10,465 nucleotides of DNA, from NCBI GenBank assembly GCA_024626585.1, contig JANKJI010000012.1, positions 182,730,661 through 182,741,125 on the forward strand, read 5' to 3'. This document shows, in pieces, positions 1-7,829 of the stretch. This stretch comes from Ginkgo biloba. Lineage: Eukaryota; Streptophyta; Ginkgoopsida; Ginkgoales; Ginkgoaceae. Numbering within the stretch: the stretch's first letter is position 1; each line of letters opens with the position of its first letter. The translations under genes were made by a program, and so were the position numbers. Below the pieces are notes generated by a model. The model did not search any database, was not told the DNA's origin, and worked only from the letters and a program-made list of their open reading frames with translations.

Positions 1-78
1 TATATATATATATGTATGTATGTATATATATATATATATGTATGTATATATGTATATATATATGTATATGTATATATG

Positions 79-120
<42 letters not shown>

Positions 121-202
121 TATATGTGTATATATATATGTATATGTGTATGTATATATGTATATGTATATGTATACATATATATGCGTGTGTCTGTGTG
201 TG

Positions 203-239
<37 letters not shown>

Positions 240-242
240 GTA
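1..242. repeat. Compound TA/TG microsatellite
   Basis: This is an almost pure alternation of purine and pyrimidine: TA runs interspersed with TATG, and two long TG runs at about 90-110 and 227-241. It begins at the window edge, so its full length is unknown. Three long open frames cross it, but they encode only Tyr, Ile, Val, Cys and Met in monotonous alternation. That is the expected product of translating (TA)n/(TG)n and not a protein. The block ends less than 100 bp before the splice acceptor of the exon at 330, so it probably lies in an intron or upstream non-coding region of that gene. Confidence 0.97.
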
Positions 243-329
243 ATACACAAGATGGATTTCTTGATGAATTTCCTTATGTGAGATGAAAATGTGTCAGTAA
301 TTGTATGACAAATTATTTGTATACTGCAG

Positions 330-438
330 GAAGTATTGAAGTATATTTTTATAAATAATGGTGAAAAAGAAGTATTATGCAGTACGGAGAGGATTCATGC
401 CAGGGATGTATCATTCATGGGATGAGTGCAAAGCACAG
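330..438 (+). CDS. First coding exon of an RNase H1-type (hybrid-binding domain) gene, partial
   Basis: The coding part is 358-438, 27 codons. It starts at an ATG with an in-frame TAA two codons upstream (352-354), so 330-357 would be 5' UTR. It reads MV, then [19 protein letters not shown], and ends in ECKAQ. This matches the start of the RNase H1 N-terminal hybrid-binding domain, also called viroplasmin-like or caulimovirus VI: a basic start, YYAV..G..PG.Y.SW.EC.AQ, normally followed by VNGF or similar. In eukaryotic RNase H1 this domain binds RNA-DNA hybrids and dsRNA and positions the catalytic domain. The exon is bounded by a plausible acceptor (TACTGCAG, AG at 328-329) and a strong donor (CAG/GTAATA, GT at 439-440), giving a phase 0 intron after the Gln. 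The rest of the domain and the catalytic RNase H fold were not found downstream in the window. The gene could be intact with a very long intron, a truncated pseudogene, or another protein that carries this domain. Domain identity is confident; gene integrity is not. Confidence 0.8.
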
Positions 439-3211
439 GTAATAATATTATTCTCAATTACTTCTTGACAGTATATATTTTTATTTGTGTGATTTAAAAT
501 TTATATATGGTGTTAATAGTTAAAATTAAGAATGTTCTTTTGTTTATATTTGAATACAAAACATTAAAGTAAGGAATTTAGCTCATAGAATAATAATATT
601 CATTTATAATCCCTTGTGATGTTTTATCTTTTGTTTGTTAATGTTTGTTAATCCCTTATTGTTGAAGTTTTTATTATAAGATAATAGAAGTAAATACTAA
701 GTCCAATAAAATGTTATATTCCATTGCAATATGTGTTAATTTTCTTATCCAATGATGGTGTTAAATACTTCCTCTATTGAATATAGAATCCTTTAAAGTT
801 GGTTATATTAAATATTAGAATTTATTTTTCTTGTTAGCTAATGTTAGTATCTCATATTTACCAAATGACATAATTATATTTTATCGTTTATGGCTTGATT
901 AGTCTATTAAGGATGAGTATGATACTTTTTTTTATCATCAACTAGTGAAATAATCCAATTCAATGCCATGTTTATATCATTAGTAGTTGTTTTATTAGTT
1001 AAATATATCACCAATCAAGTGCTAGAGTGATTATTTATTTCCTAAGGAAGTATTTAAACTAAATAAAAATCCACATGTTTTGTTATTTCATTTTATCTTA
1101 AAACAAACAATTGCGATAATTTTTACACTATTATATGGGATAAAAAATAGATTTTTTATGAATTAAATAAAATAGCATAATTAAAAAAAAAAGAGGAATT
1201 TCTAAATAGACAAAAATAAGAAAAGCATCCTACTTATTGATTGATACCACTCATTGTTAAATAAGCCTAATATTCAATTATCATTATTAGATGAAAATAA
1301 TGAGTCGATTATTATTATATGTAATGTTAGGATTTTTATAATCTAGGTGTTGCTCCTAGTTTAGAGGCCCTTCTAATTTTTAGATTAAAAAAATCCTCAG
1401 GATACATTTCCCCAAAAAATCCTAAAGTGGTGACTTCTTTGAGATGCATACAAAATGAATTCTCTACTTCTAGATGAGCTAACCCATAATTCTAATGGAA
1501 AGTAATGGATATATAAATTATGTTAGAACTTGAAGAATATCAAAGTTTATATAATAACTAACCTTGAAATGAGAAAAAGATGTCCCTTTATAGTTATTTA
1601 CTAAAAATTCCTTTTGAAGGAAAATATTTTTTATTATTTGTATCTTACTTATTTGTTATTACTTATTCTTTATGTAATGATAATTTTATCACATTCCTAA
1701 TTAAGAAAATTTAAAATATCACCATACCTGCTTGCTAACCCACCCTACTTTTGTTCACATCCTCACTAATAGGAGCATTGCTTATATTATGAATTGTACT
1801 AAGAAACATTTGAAGAAAATAAAACTAAATAATACAATATTAAAAATATTTAGGGCCACAATAAATACAACATACTATAATAGGATATGGTATGCCTTTC
1901 TTTGTCATATTCAAGGATGGTGGTTATAGGAGGGGAATAATGTAACTTGTGTATGCAAAATATAATGTACATGAAAAGAGTGATTCAACAATGAGGTTGG
2001 AAAATTTCTTTCCATTTATGCATTGTTATTAGGTTAGTAGCTTCAAGAAGCTGAAACTTATGAAAATTCCCTTGTGATAGTGGTTATTTTCCCTACTTAT
2101 GCTTCTTAGTCTTCATGTTGATGATGGTTTGTGAGTTGGTTCTATCTCTAGTTTCTAATAGTATGGATGTTCTTATAGTATATTTTCATCACTTAAATGT
2201 ATTGGTGCCAATGGAGATATGTATTATGTTTAGAAGACATTTCAACTTTGAGGTTTACTAATAAAGGTTCTTGTAGTAACATAGATTATCAACATTCTAT
2301 GCAAGCTCATACGAGTTATTTACATTCTTGGTAGTTTAATACCATTATTTTTCTTCTCATTTTTTGGATGAAATGCCAACCCTTATTGGTGGTGAAGAAG
2401 AACATAGGGTGTGGGAGTAAGAGAGTGTTCACATTCATGTATTTGTAAATCAGAAAAGAAAAAATTGGTAAGATCTCTTTTGTTGAAATGCAAATATGGT
2501 AGATGATATTATTAGAGGAAAATGTTATGGTTGTTAGGCAAAGCATGAGGAACTACTTCATATCAATGGATAATATGTGAAAGATGTATTACAAGTGTAA
2601 AACTTTAGAAATGAAAATATCAAAACTTTTTAGTATGTGGAGCCTTCTTATTAAGGCATAGGCTTTTGGGATCAAATAAATGGATATTAGGGGCGCTTCA
2701 TCTCTCATGAAGATATGTTGAGGTCGAAGCCTAGTGAGATTGGATTAGAAGCATGGTGAAGTTTTGCGTCAACATGAGAGTAAGTTGGAGAGCATGAGAT
2801 ATATGCGATGGATAATGAATATCAAATGTTCCATTGTGAAACTTGTGGGAGGCAGTTTGTTATAAGTTGCAACATTCTTAATGAATTAGTCGATGGTGCT
2901 AAAAGACACTAATTATACAATGTTTAAGAATAGTTGGAATTTTTTAAGATTGGAAGTTTTTATGCATTCTACAACTATTACTTTCCTTAATTGTAATCGC
3001 TTAGGTTAGAAACTAAACTTTATCCCACCTTATTCAAGAATCTTATGGTAATAATTCAAAACTTGCATGTAAATACATAATTAAATTTAAAAACGTAAAA
3101 AATTGTTCACTCACCCCTGAGGAGTTGCCACTCATTCAACATCTTTATTGATTTTGAAAAACCCTCTATTGTTTTAATGTTACAACGAAACCATAACTCC
3201 AACTCAACATA
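439..3211. other. AT-rich non-coding stretch, probable intron or intergenic DNA
   Basis: It begins with the GT donor of the preceding exon, so at least the left part is probably intron. No reading frame here exceeds what chance gives in DNA with this base composition. A search by eye for the second half of the RNase H1 hybrid-binding domain (a VNGF/VNGY followed by a basic-aromatic motif, after an AG acceptor) found nothing convincing. There are short A and T runs (for example near 1181-1190) but no clear terminal repeats, tRNA or other RNA gene. One frame at 2364-2910 has some protein-like composition and is described separately. Confidence 0.6.
2364..2910 (+). other. Possible highly decayed coding remnant, unidentified
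   Basis: Read in one frame (codons starting at multiples of 3), this stretch has charged and cysteine-bearing segments that look more protein-like than the surroundings. Examples are DEMPTLIGGEEEHRVWE near 2367 and FHCETCGRQFVISC near 2832, the latter with a CxxC pair. However, the frame is broken by about 12 in-frame stops in some 180 codons, close to the chance rate for this base composition. The local GC content is slightly higher than in the flanks. I do not recognise a family. It could be an ancient mobile-element gene in which CAA, CAG and CGA codons decayed to stops, or a coincidence. No function is proposed. Confidence 0.15.
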
Positions 3212-3353
3212 CAAATAAACTTGCATATGCCATTTAAAGTTGATTGCAAAGTGTTATATGATGGAGCGGTTTATGTGCTTATCAATTTGCACCTTAAATG
3301 TAAGTTTATTAGCATTGGATTCCATACCCAACCCACCAACTAAAAATCCTATG

Positions 3354-3376
3354 GCAATTCCACTTAGTGGAATTGC
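3354..3376. repeat. Perfect 10-bp inverted repeat inside the foldback element
   Basis: GCAATTCCAC (3354-3363), loop TTA, GTGGAATTGC (3367-3376). It lies in the inner part of the left arm. The opposite arm has a recognisable but mutated counterpart near 3500-3530 (TAATTCTAATG...AATTCC on the plus strand), which supports the view that the whole element folds on itself. Confidence 0.85.
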
Positions 3377-3572
3377 AACAAAAAGTCACTTCTATCACAC
3401 CGAGTTCTAAACTCTAAACTTGTATTATTTTATAGCAATATTTTACTATTATACCCACATGAACATTCATATTAGCATTTGATTTTAGATATTATTATTT
3501 GTAATTCTAATGTAATTTTATAATTCCATATTGATTCTATAGTTTGTGGGTTAGGTGGGAAGTCCAACACTC

Positions 3573-3657
3573 ATCAAATAATGAACAAGTCTATGCACTC
3601 ATCAACTTGCATTTATGGTGCAAGTTGATGAGTGCATAAACTTGTTCATTATTTGAT
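3573..3657. repeat. 39-bp near-perfect hairpin
   Basis: Left arm 3573-3611 and right arm 3619-3657 are reverse complements over 39 positions with a single mismatch (C in the left arm at 3591 where the right-arm complement has T), around a 7-nt loop (3612-3618). It is the right-hand terminal hairpin of the foldback element. The near-identity of the arms, compared with the decay between the two larger arms, suggests a recent origin or continuing homogenisation of this hairpin. Confidence 0.93.
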
Positions 3658-4256
3658 TCATTGGAACTATTTTTTCTACATGAATTACCAGTAACCATAA
3701 ACCCTACATCATTGATTAAAGTTGTAAAATTAACAAATGTCATTAACTTCATGTACTGCATAAGTAAACCACTCGCAAAGAGTGATCAAATTTGAGAGGG
3801 AGAGTCCTCTTTCCTTGTGAAAGGTTATTTGTATTAAGAAGTATCAAATAAAATGTTAAGAATATATTTTTTTAATTTTTTAATATTATTAGAAAGAAAT
3901 TAGTTTTAATTATGGAAAATAATTTTTATTTCTTAAATTTCAAATACATTTGATTTAATTGAATATTTGATGTTTTAAAAAAAATGAATATAATATTTAT
4001 CGATAAGAGGTGGTTAATCATACATGGCAATTTTTTTTGGTATTTAGATTGGTATGTAGTATAGATAAGCAAGATATAAACTTATAACTTTTTTCATACT
4101 ACACCCTTCATTTAACAAGCAAAATTTTATTATGTCTCTTCATGTGAAAGAAAAAAATTTAAACCCTTTTATGACATGTAAAATGGCCTTTGAATGGCAT
4201 TGAAATCTTTAAATTTAAACCCTACCCATGAATAACATGAAGTCTTCCCTCTACAT

Positions 4257-4275
4257 CAACAACAACAACAACAAC
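4257..4275. repeat. (CAA)6 microsatellite
   Basis: Six uninterrupted CAA units followed by a partial unit. There is no coding context, so this is not interpreted as a polyglutamine or polyasparagine tract. Confidence 0.95.
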
Positions 4276-4829
4276 CAAATTCTAATAATTTTAAGTTAAT
4301 TTGGACTTGCATAGGGGTCTTGCATGCACGCCATTGTACTTCATATTATACCTTATTCACTCTACCTAGATAAGTGTACACATTCAATTCTTTCATTTGT
4401 AGGCCCATAATATATATACATACAAAAAATTATATATTCACAACACTATATATAAAATTCATATTTTATGTATATAGCTTCTCTTTCGATTCAATCTCAT
4501 CATCCGCACTTGCTTATACATTTTCTTATAGGGGTACTACCATTCTATGTGCATGGGAATTCTTACCACAAAAGGAATTGATATTTATTTTGTTACATAT
4601 GGATTGTAAAATCATTAAGTTTTATATCAAACTTGGTAGAAAACCTAATGATTTTATCATAGGTATATAGTCATTAAGTTTGGTTATTAAATCAACCCCT
4701 AACACTAACTATCACATCTAATATCTCACCTCTACCTTTACCTTAGTGCTATATCATGGTTAGTTGAGCCCTAGATGTGACATTACTTGATGCAATGAAA
4801 ATGGAATGACTAACTAAGAATAAATTTAG

Positions 4830-5428
4830 CATTATGCCACTCGATACAAGGATTTGAGGAAACTCAAAAGGATAATAGAAAGGCATAGGGCAAGTGTGTA
4901 TTTGATAAATTTTAAAGTCTATTTTTTAAAGTAATAAAAATTGAATAAATTGGTGAACTGACCATAATGGACGATGTTATTGAGAATAATCTTATATTTC
5001 TTAGAGATGTAAGTTTTATCAACTATATCCAGTTCAAATAGGAGGAATATAATCCATATTAATAAGCTCTACAGGATTGTTAGTTCCTCTTATATTTAAA
5101 GGAAAAATAGGACCATATATATATGGATATGAAGCTCGATCTAGATAAAATCTCAAGGAGAAGAAGAATTATTGTCTTTAATTTAATACTGGAAGGAAGC
5201 CAATAGTCTTATGAAAATGTACATAATTGGTCTAAGAATTAGTTGTATTTGATTGCTAAGTATAGGACCAAAATTATTATTAGGATTCAAGGAGTAATGT
5301 CCTTCGATGAGGTCATTTCGGTAGTGCCCCAGGCAACATTTGTTCTCTATATGCTAGGTCATTGTATGGGAAATTTACACTTTAAAACCCCAAATCCCCA
5401 TGATTTTGGAAAAGAAAATGGATGTTAA
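4830..5428 (+). pseudogene. Possible decayed coding remnant with excess of TAA/TAG-only stops
   Basis: The right part (frame from 4949 to the TAA at 5426-5428, 160 codons) has only seven internal stops. All are TAA or TAG (5039, 5060, 5063, 5081, 5108, 5204, 5240) and none is TGA; about 13 stops would be expected by chance. Its last 61 codons are open and include MSFDEVISVVPQATFVLYML from 5297. Just upstream, in a different frame, 4830-4931 is open for 34 codons and reads YKDLRKLKRIIERHRASVYL. A frameshift near 4940 would join the two. This pattern would fit an old gene in which CAA/CAG codons mutated to stops by C-to-T change, as happens in methylated plant repeats. I do not recognise the family, and the excess over chance is only modest. 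Random AT-rich sequence remains a real alternative. Confidence 0.22.
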
Positions 5429-6792
5429 TATAATTTGCTAAAGTTGTATATTTTTTTTAAAATCTCATATAATTATAAAATGATGAGGTGTGGCGACATC
5501 TATAATAGGCTATAATAACTATGATAGAATCCAAACTCAAATGAAACATCCATTGCCATGATATAAGTTAATTCTAAGATATTAAACGAAGGATAATTCA
5601 TCTTAACTTGGCCAAAAATTAAGTAGTGGGCACATGTCCCTAATTATATAAGTTTGTTGAAATGATAAAATATAATGATGTACAAAATTATAAAAGTCTA
5701 TAACAAAACACAAGGTCATGTAAGTTTGATGAAATAGGAAAAGGATGAAAAATAATAAAAGGTAATGAAATGGAAAACAACTATAATATGATAAAAAGTG
5801 TGAGATAATAAAAAGGGACTTCAATTACTTGATAAGATTAGATGTGATAGATCAATAATGCAGATTAGAGTACAATAGCATATATGTTTGTCAAATGATA
5901 AAGACCCTAAAAAATAAGATGGGGCTCTCACATAACACAATATCACAATAATTTATAAAACTATAAAACATGGCAAAAACTACAAAATGTCACAATGACA
6001 TGATCAAATGCCTTCAACCCATCATGTTGCCAACTTGACTACTATAGTATCCCTTTTTTGACATGGAAAAAACCATATCATCCAAATTCAACTAAGAATA
6101 TGAAAGGAATGGTTTTTGTAATTGATTTGATAGTTTAAATAAAAGGAACTATAACTTTTCATGAGAGCTTAGAAGAGGGAGTTTTCCTTTCATCGTCTAG
6201 TTTTTCAATTCTTGAAGACTCTATGTGTTAGTAGAATATATAGTAGGTTTTATAATTCTTCTCCTTCTTCTTTCTCAAGCCTTGATCTTAGGATTCTATT
6301 TTACAAATTATAAGTCATTCCTTGTATAAGGAAACAATTTTATGCATTCTAATAATCGATCCTATTTTGAGGGATGTTAAGCTATATAAATCTATGGATT
6401 TAATTCCATCATCAAAATTTTTGTAAATATTTACAAAGACCCATATTTTTAATCTTCAATAAAAGTAATCTTTTACATATGAAATCAACTTGTGAATGTG
6501 ACTTTTATTCATTTGATATTGTTTTTACTATACACTTTTTATGTTTTAGATTAAGGCTTTAAGAAAAGTAATGTACATGCATTACTAATAAAAAATATAT
6601 ATTAAAAAAGATAAATATTAAATAAATATTAGATATGAAATTTTGAGATTATAATTTGGTTAAAGATGATTATTATGTTGGGTAGATAGGTTGTTGAATA
6701 TAGACAACTTGGTGCCTCTTTCTTCTAATATGGATAACATGTCCCACAAGATGACTAAACTTTATCTTCATTAAGGAGAAATAAAACTATAA

Positions 6793-6817
6793 ATATATAT
6801 GTGTGTGTGTGTGTGTA
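6793..6817. repeat. (AT)4(GT)8 microsatellite
   Basis: A short AT run (6793-6800) passes directly into eight GT units (6801-6816). It has the same TA/TG compound type as the large block at the left edge of the window. Confidence 0.95.
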
Positions 6818-6869
6818 TAATAAGAGAAATAAAGCACATATAATTAGTAAAAAACCTAAATTATAAATT

Positions 6870-6894
6870 AAATAATAATAATAATTATTATTAT
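6870..6894. repeat. Palindromic (AAT)n/(ATT)n microsatellite
   Basis: AAT units (6871-6882) switch to ATT units (6883-6892), so the tract is self-complementary and can form an AT-only hairpin. It lies upstream of the LINE-like 3' region. I could not tie it to that element as a boundary or target-site duplication. Confidence 0.85.
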
Positions 6895-7741
6895 ACCAAA
6901 AAATTTGATGTGTGGAGAAAAGTTATCATGATGGAAGCTATTCTAAGGATTTGACTCTACTAGCATTTGAAGGAGGAAGGATAGATTCCTCTCCTCCACC
7001 ATGAAGGAGATCCTCTACTCTTAACCCTTAGGTTCATATTAGTTGTTGGGTGAAGTTGGCCAACAAAATATAAGGGATAGAAGGATTTCTTTCATGTGTG
7101 GCGAGAATGGCATCTTTAGAGAATAACTTGGTTTACCTAAATTATATAGTGATTTAGTTTATTTTAATGTGTTGGGGAATCTAGGTCTGAGTGGATGTTT
7201 GACAAGTTTCAAATGTAATTGTAGTGATTTCATTTTTATTTTGGATGAAAGCAACCCTCCTTAGAGATCTATGATTATTTCTACTATAATTGCGCCCTAT
7301 AGTGCAAACTCATTCTCTAGTTTTGTTACCAATATTTTTTTTTGGTAGGAAACCTAGTTCTTGTCATGTAATGGTGTGGTTTGATACAGTCTTGTATTCG
7401 TAGTGTCTTAGTGGTTTTCCAATCATGGCTTCTTGTAGGGTTTTGTGGCCATTTTGTGGTTTTGTGTGACTTTAATTTTGTATTTTCTCTCCATATAATG
7501 TTGTATTTTAGTGCCTTTTATGGTATCTAACAAGGTTATATTTTGGTAGCTTTTGTGGTTCTCATTATGATTTTTCCCTATTCGTAGGGGTTGTGTTTTG
7601 GTACCCTATGTGGTGCCTAATGTACTTCGATCCCTAAGAGGAGTACCTCACCTCTAGGGTGTTCTTTTTAAGGTTGGGTTAGTTATGGTTGTAGGCAATG
7701 CCAACCTAAACCCTTAGTTATTGATCTAGTATGATTAGGGA

Positions 7742-7756
7742 GGTCACTTTGTGACC
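7742..7756 (+). repeat. Small perfect hairpin near the LINE-like 3' end
   Basis: Arms GGTCAC and GTGACC with a TTT loop. The stem can extend with a bulge through the flanking GGGA and CCCTCC. It sits about 50 bp before the (AAT)n tail. Confidence 0.8.
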
Positions 7757-7778
7757 CCCTCCTATTTGTAATTTTTCC

Positions 7779-7784
7779 AATAAA
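7779..7784 (+). promoter_or_regulatory. Candidate polyadenylation signal AATAAA
   Basis: AATAAA occurs 23 bp before the (AAT)n tail, in the right place for the 3' end of a retroelement transcript. In such AT-rich DNA this hexamer also occurs by chance; the position is the only support. Confidence 0.35.
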
Positions 7785-7806
7785 TAGAATCATTTTTCTT
7801 ACACAA

Positions 7807-7827
7807 AATAATAATAATAATAATAAT
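7807..7827. repeat. (AAT)7 microsatellite
   Basis: Seven perfect AAT units. This is a candidate 3' tail of the LINE-like sequence immediately upstream. Confidence 0.95.
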
Positions 7828-7829
7828 AT

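Larger units (their letters stand above)
3212..3657. mobile_element. Foldback / MITE-like element with nested inverted repeats
   Basis: Two imperfect arms, about 3269-3381 and 3496-3641, are reverse complements of each other around a spacer of about 115 bp. Clear matching blocks include the left block ATACCCAACCCACCAACT (near 3329-3342) against the right block AGTTTGTGGGTTAGG (3541-3555). GTTTATGTGCTTATCAATTT (from 3269) pairs with the segment ending at 3641. The right arm carries about 28 bp that the left lacks. Each arm is itself a palindrome. The right one is a 39-bp near-perfect hairpin (3573-3611 with 3619-3657, one mismatch, 7-nt loop); the left one is a degenerate shorter hairpin (about 3274-3312). 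A further inverted copy of the motif lies at about 3212-3248. There is no transposase frame. The outer boundaries and any target-site duplication could not be fixed, and the superfamily is not assigned. Confidence 0.6.
3658..6790. other. AT-rich stretch without a convincing gene
   Basis: No splice-bounded exon, RNA gene or complete mobile element is recognisable. The frames at 4374-4670 (plus) and 5603-5824 (minus) are about as long as expected by chance and have low-complexity, hydrophobic-aromatic composition from AT-rich codons. A (CAA)n microsatellite at 4257-4275 and a low-stop tract at 4830-5428 are listed separately. The part near 6170-6480 has pyrimidine-rich blocks and paired short repeats (CCTTGTATAAGGAA near 6320) but no defined element. 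Confidence 0.5.
7380..7827 (+). mobile_element. LINE-like 3' end (5'-truncated), low-complexity tail
   Basis: The region is T/G-rich with repeated variants of TTTTGTGG and TTTTGGTA, as in plant LINE 3' untranslated regions. It ends in a compact series. A hairpin GGTCAC-TTT-GTGACC lies at 7742-7756. TTTGTAATTTTTCC follows near 7765-7778, then AATAAA (7779-7784), and finally a simple (AAT)7 tail at 7807-7827. A 3' hairpin followed by a short tandem tail is typical of non-LTR retroelements, whose reverse transcriptase recognises the 3' end. No reverse-transcriptase motifs were found upstream, so the copy would be 5'-truncated. The left boundary is arbitrary; it may start as early as about 6900. 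No target-site duplication was identified. The alternative is unrelated T/G-rich sequence beside a microsatellite. Confidence 0.35.

Noticed and set aside
12-286. Three overlapping open frames of 75-89 codons
   Set aside because: They translate a TA/TG microsatellite and consist of monotonous Tyr/Ile/Val/Cys/Met. Not genes.
1732-1929. Open frame of 65 codons, plus strand
   Set aside because: Length expected by chance at about 30% GC; no recognisable domain, no splice or promoter context. The start is an alternative codon (TTG or similar) rather than a supported ATG.
2316-2546. Open frame of 76 codons, minus strand
   Set aside because: Composition is that of random AT-rich DNA, and the more protein-like reading of this stretch is on the opposite strand. 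No family recognised.
2676-2699. INGY-stop-GRF reading, resembling the second half of the RNase H1 hybrid-binding domain
   Set aside because: It contains an in-frame TAG, lacks a convincing AG acceptor at the required position, and continues into sequence unlike RNase H1. Judged coincidental.
2721-2731. GGTCGAAGCC, like a tRNA B-box
   Set aside because: No A-box, acceptor stem or cloverleaf can be formed around it.
4374-4670. Open frame of 98 codons, plus strand, the longest outside the microsatellite
   Set aside because: Phe/Ile/Tyr/Ser-rich throughout, as expected from T-rich codons; no motif, no conserved-looking charged pattern and no flanking signals.
5603-5824. Open frame of 73 codons, minus strand, hydrophobic
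   Set aside because: The hydrophobic Phe/Leu-rich look arises from an A-rich plus strand read in reverse; it is not evidence of a membrane protein.
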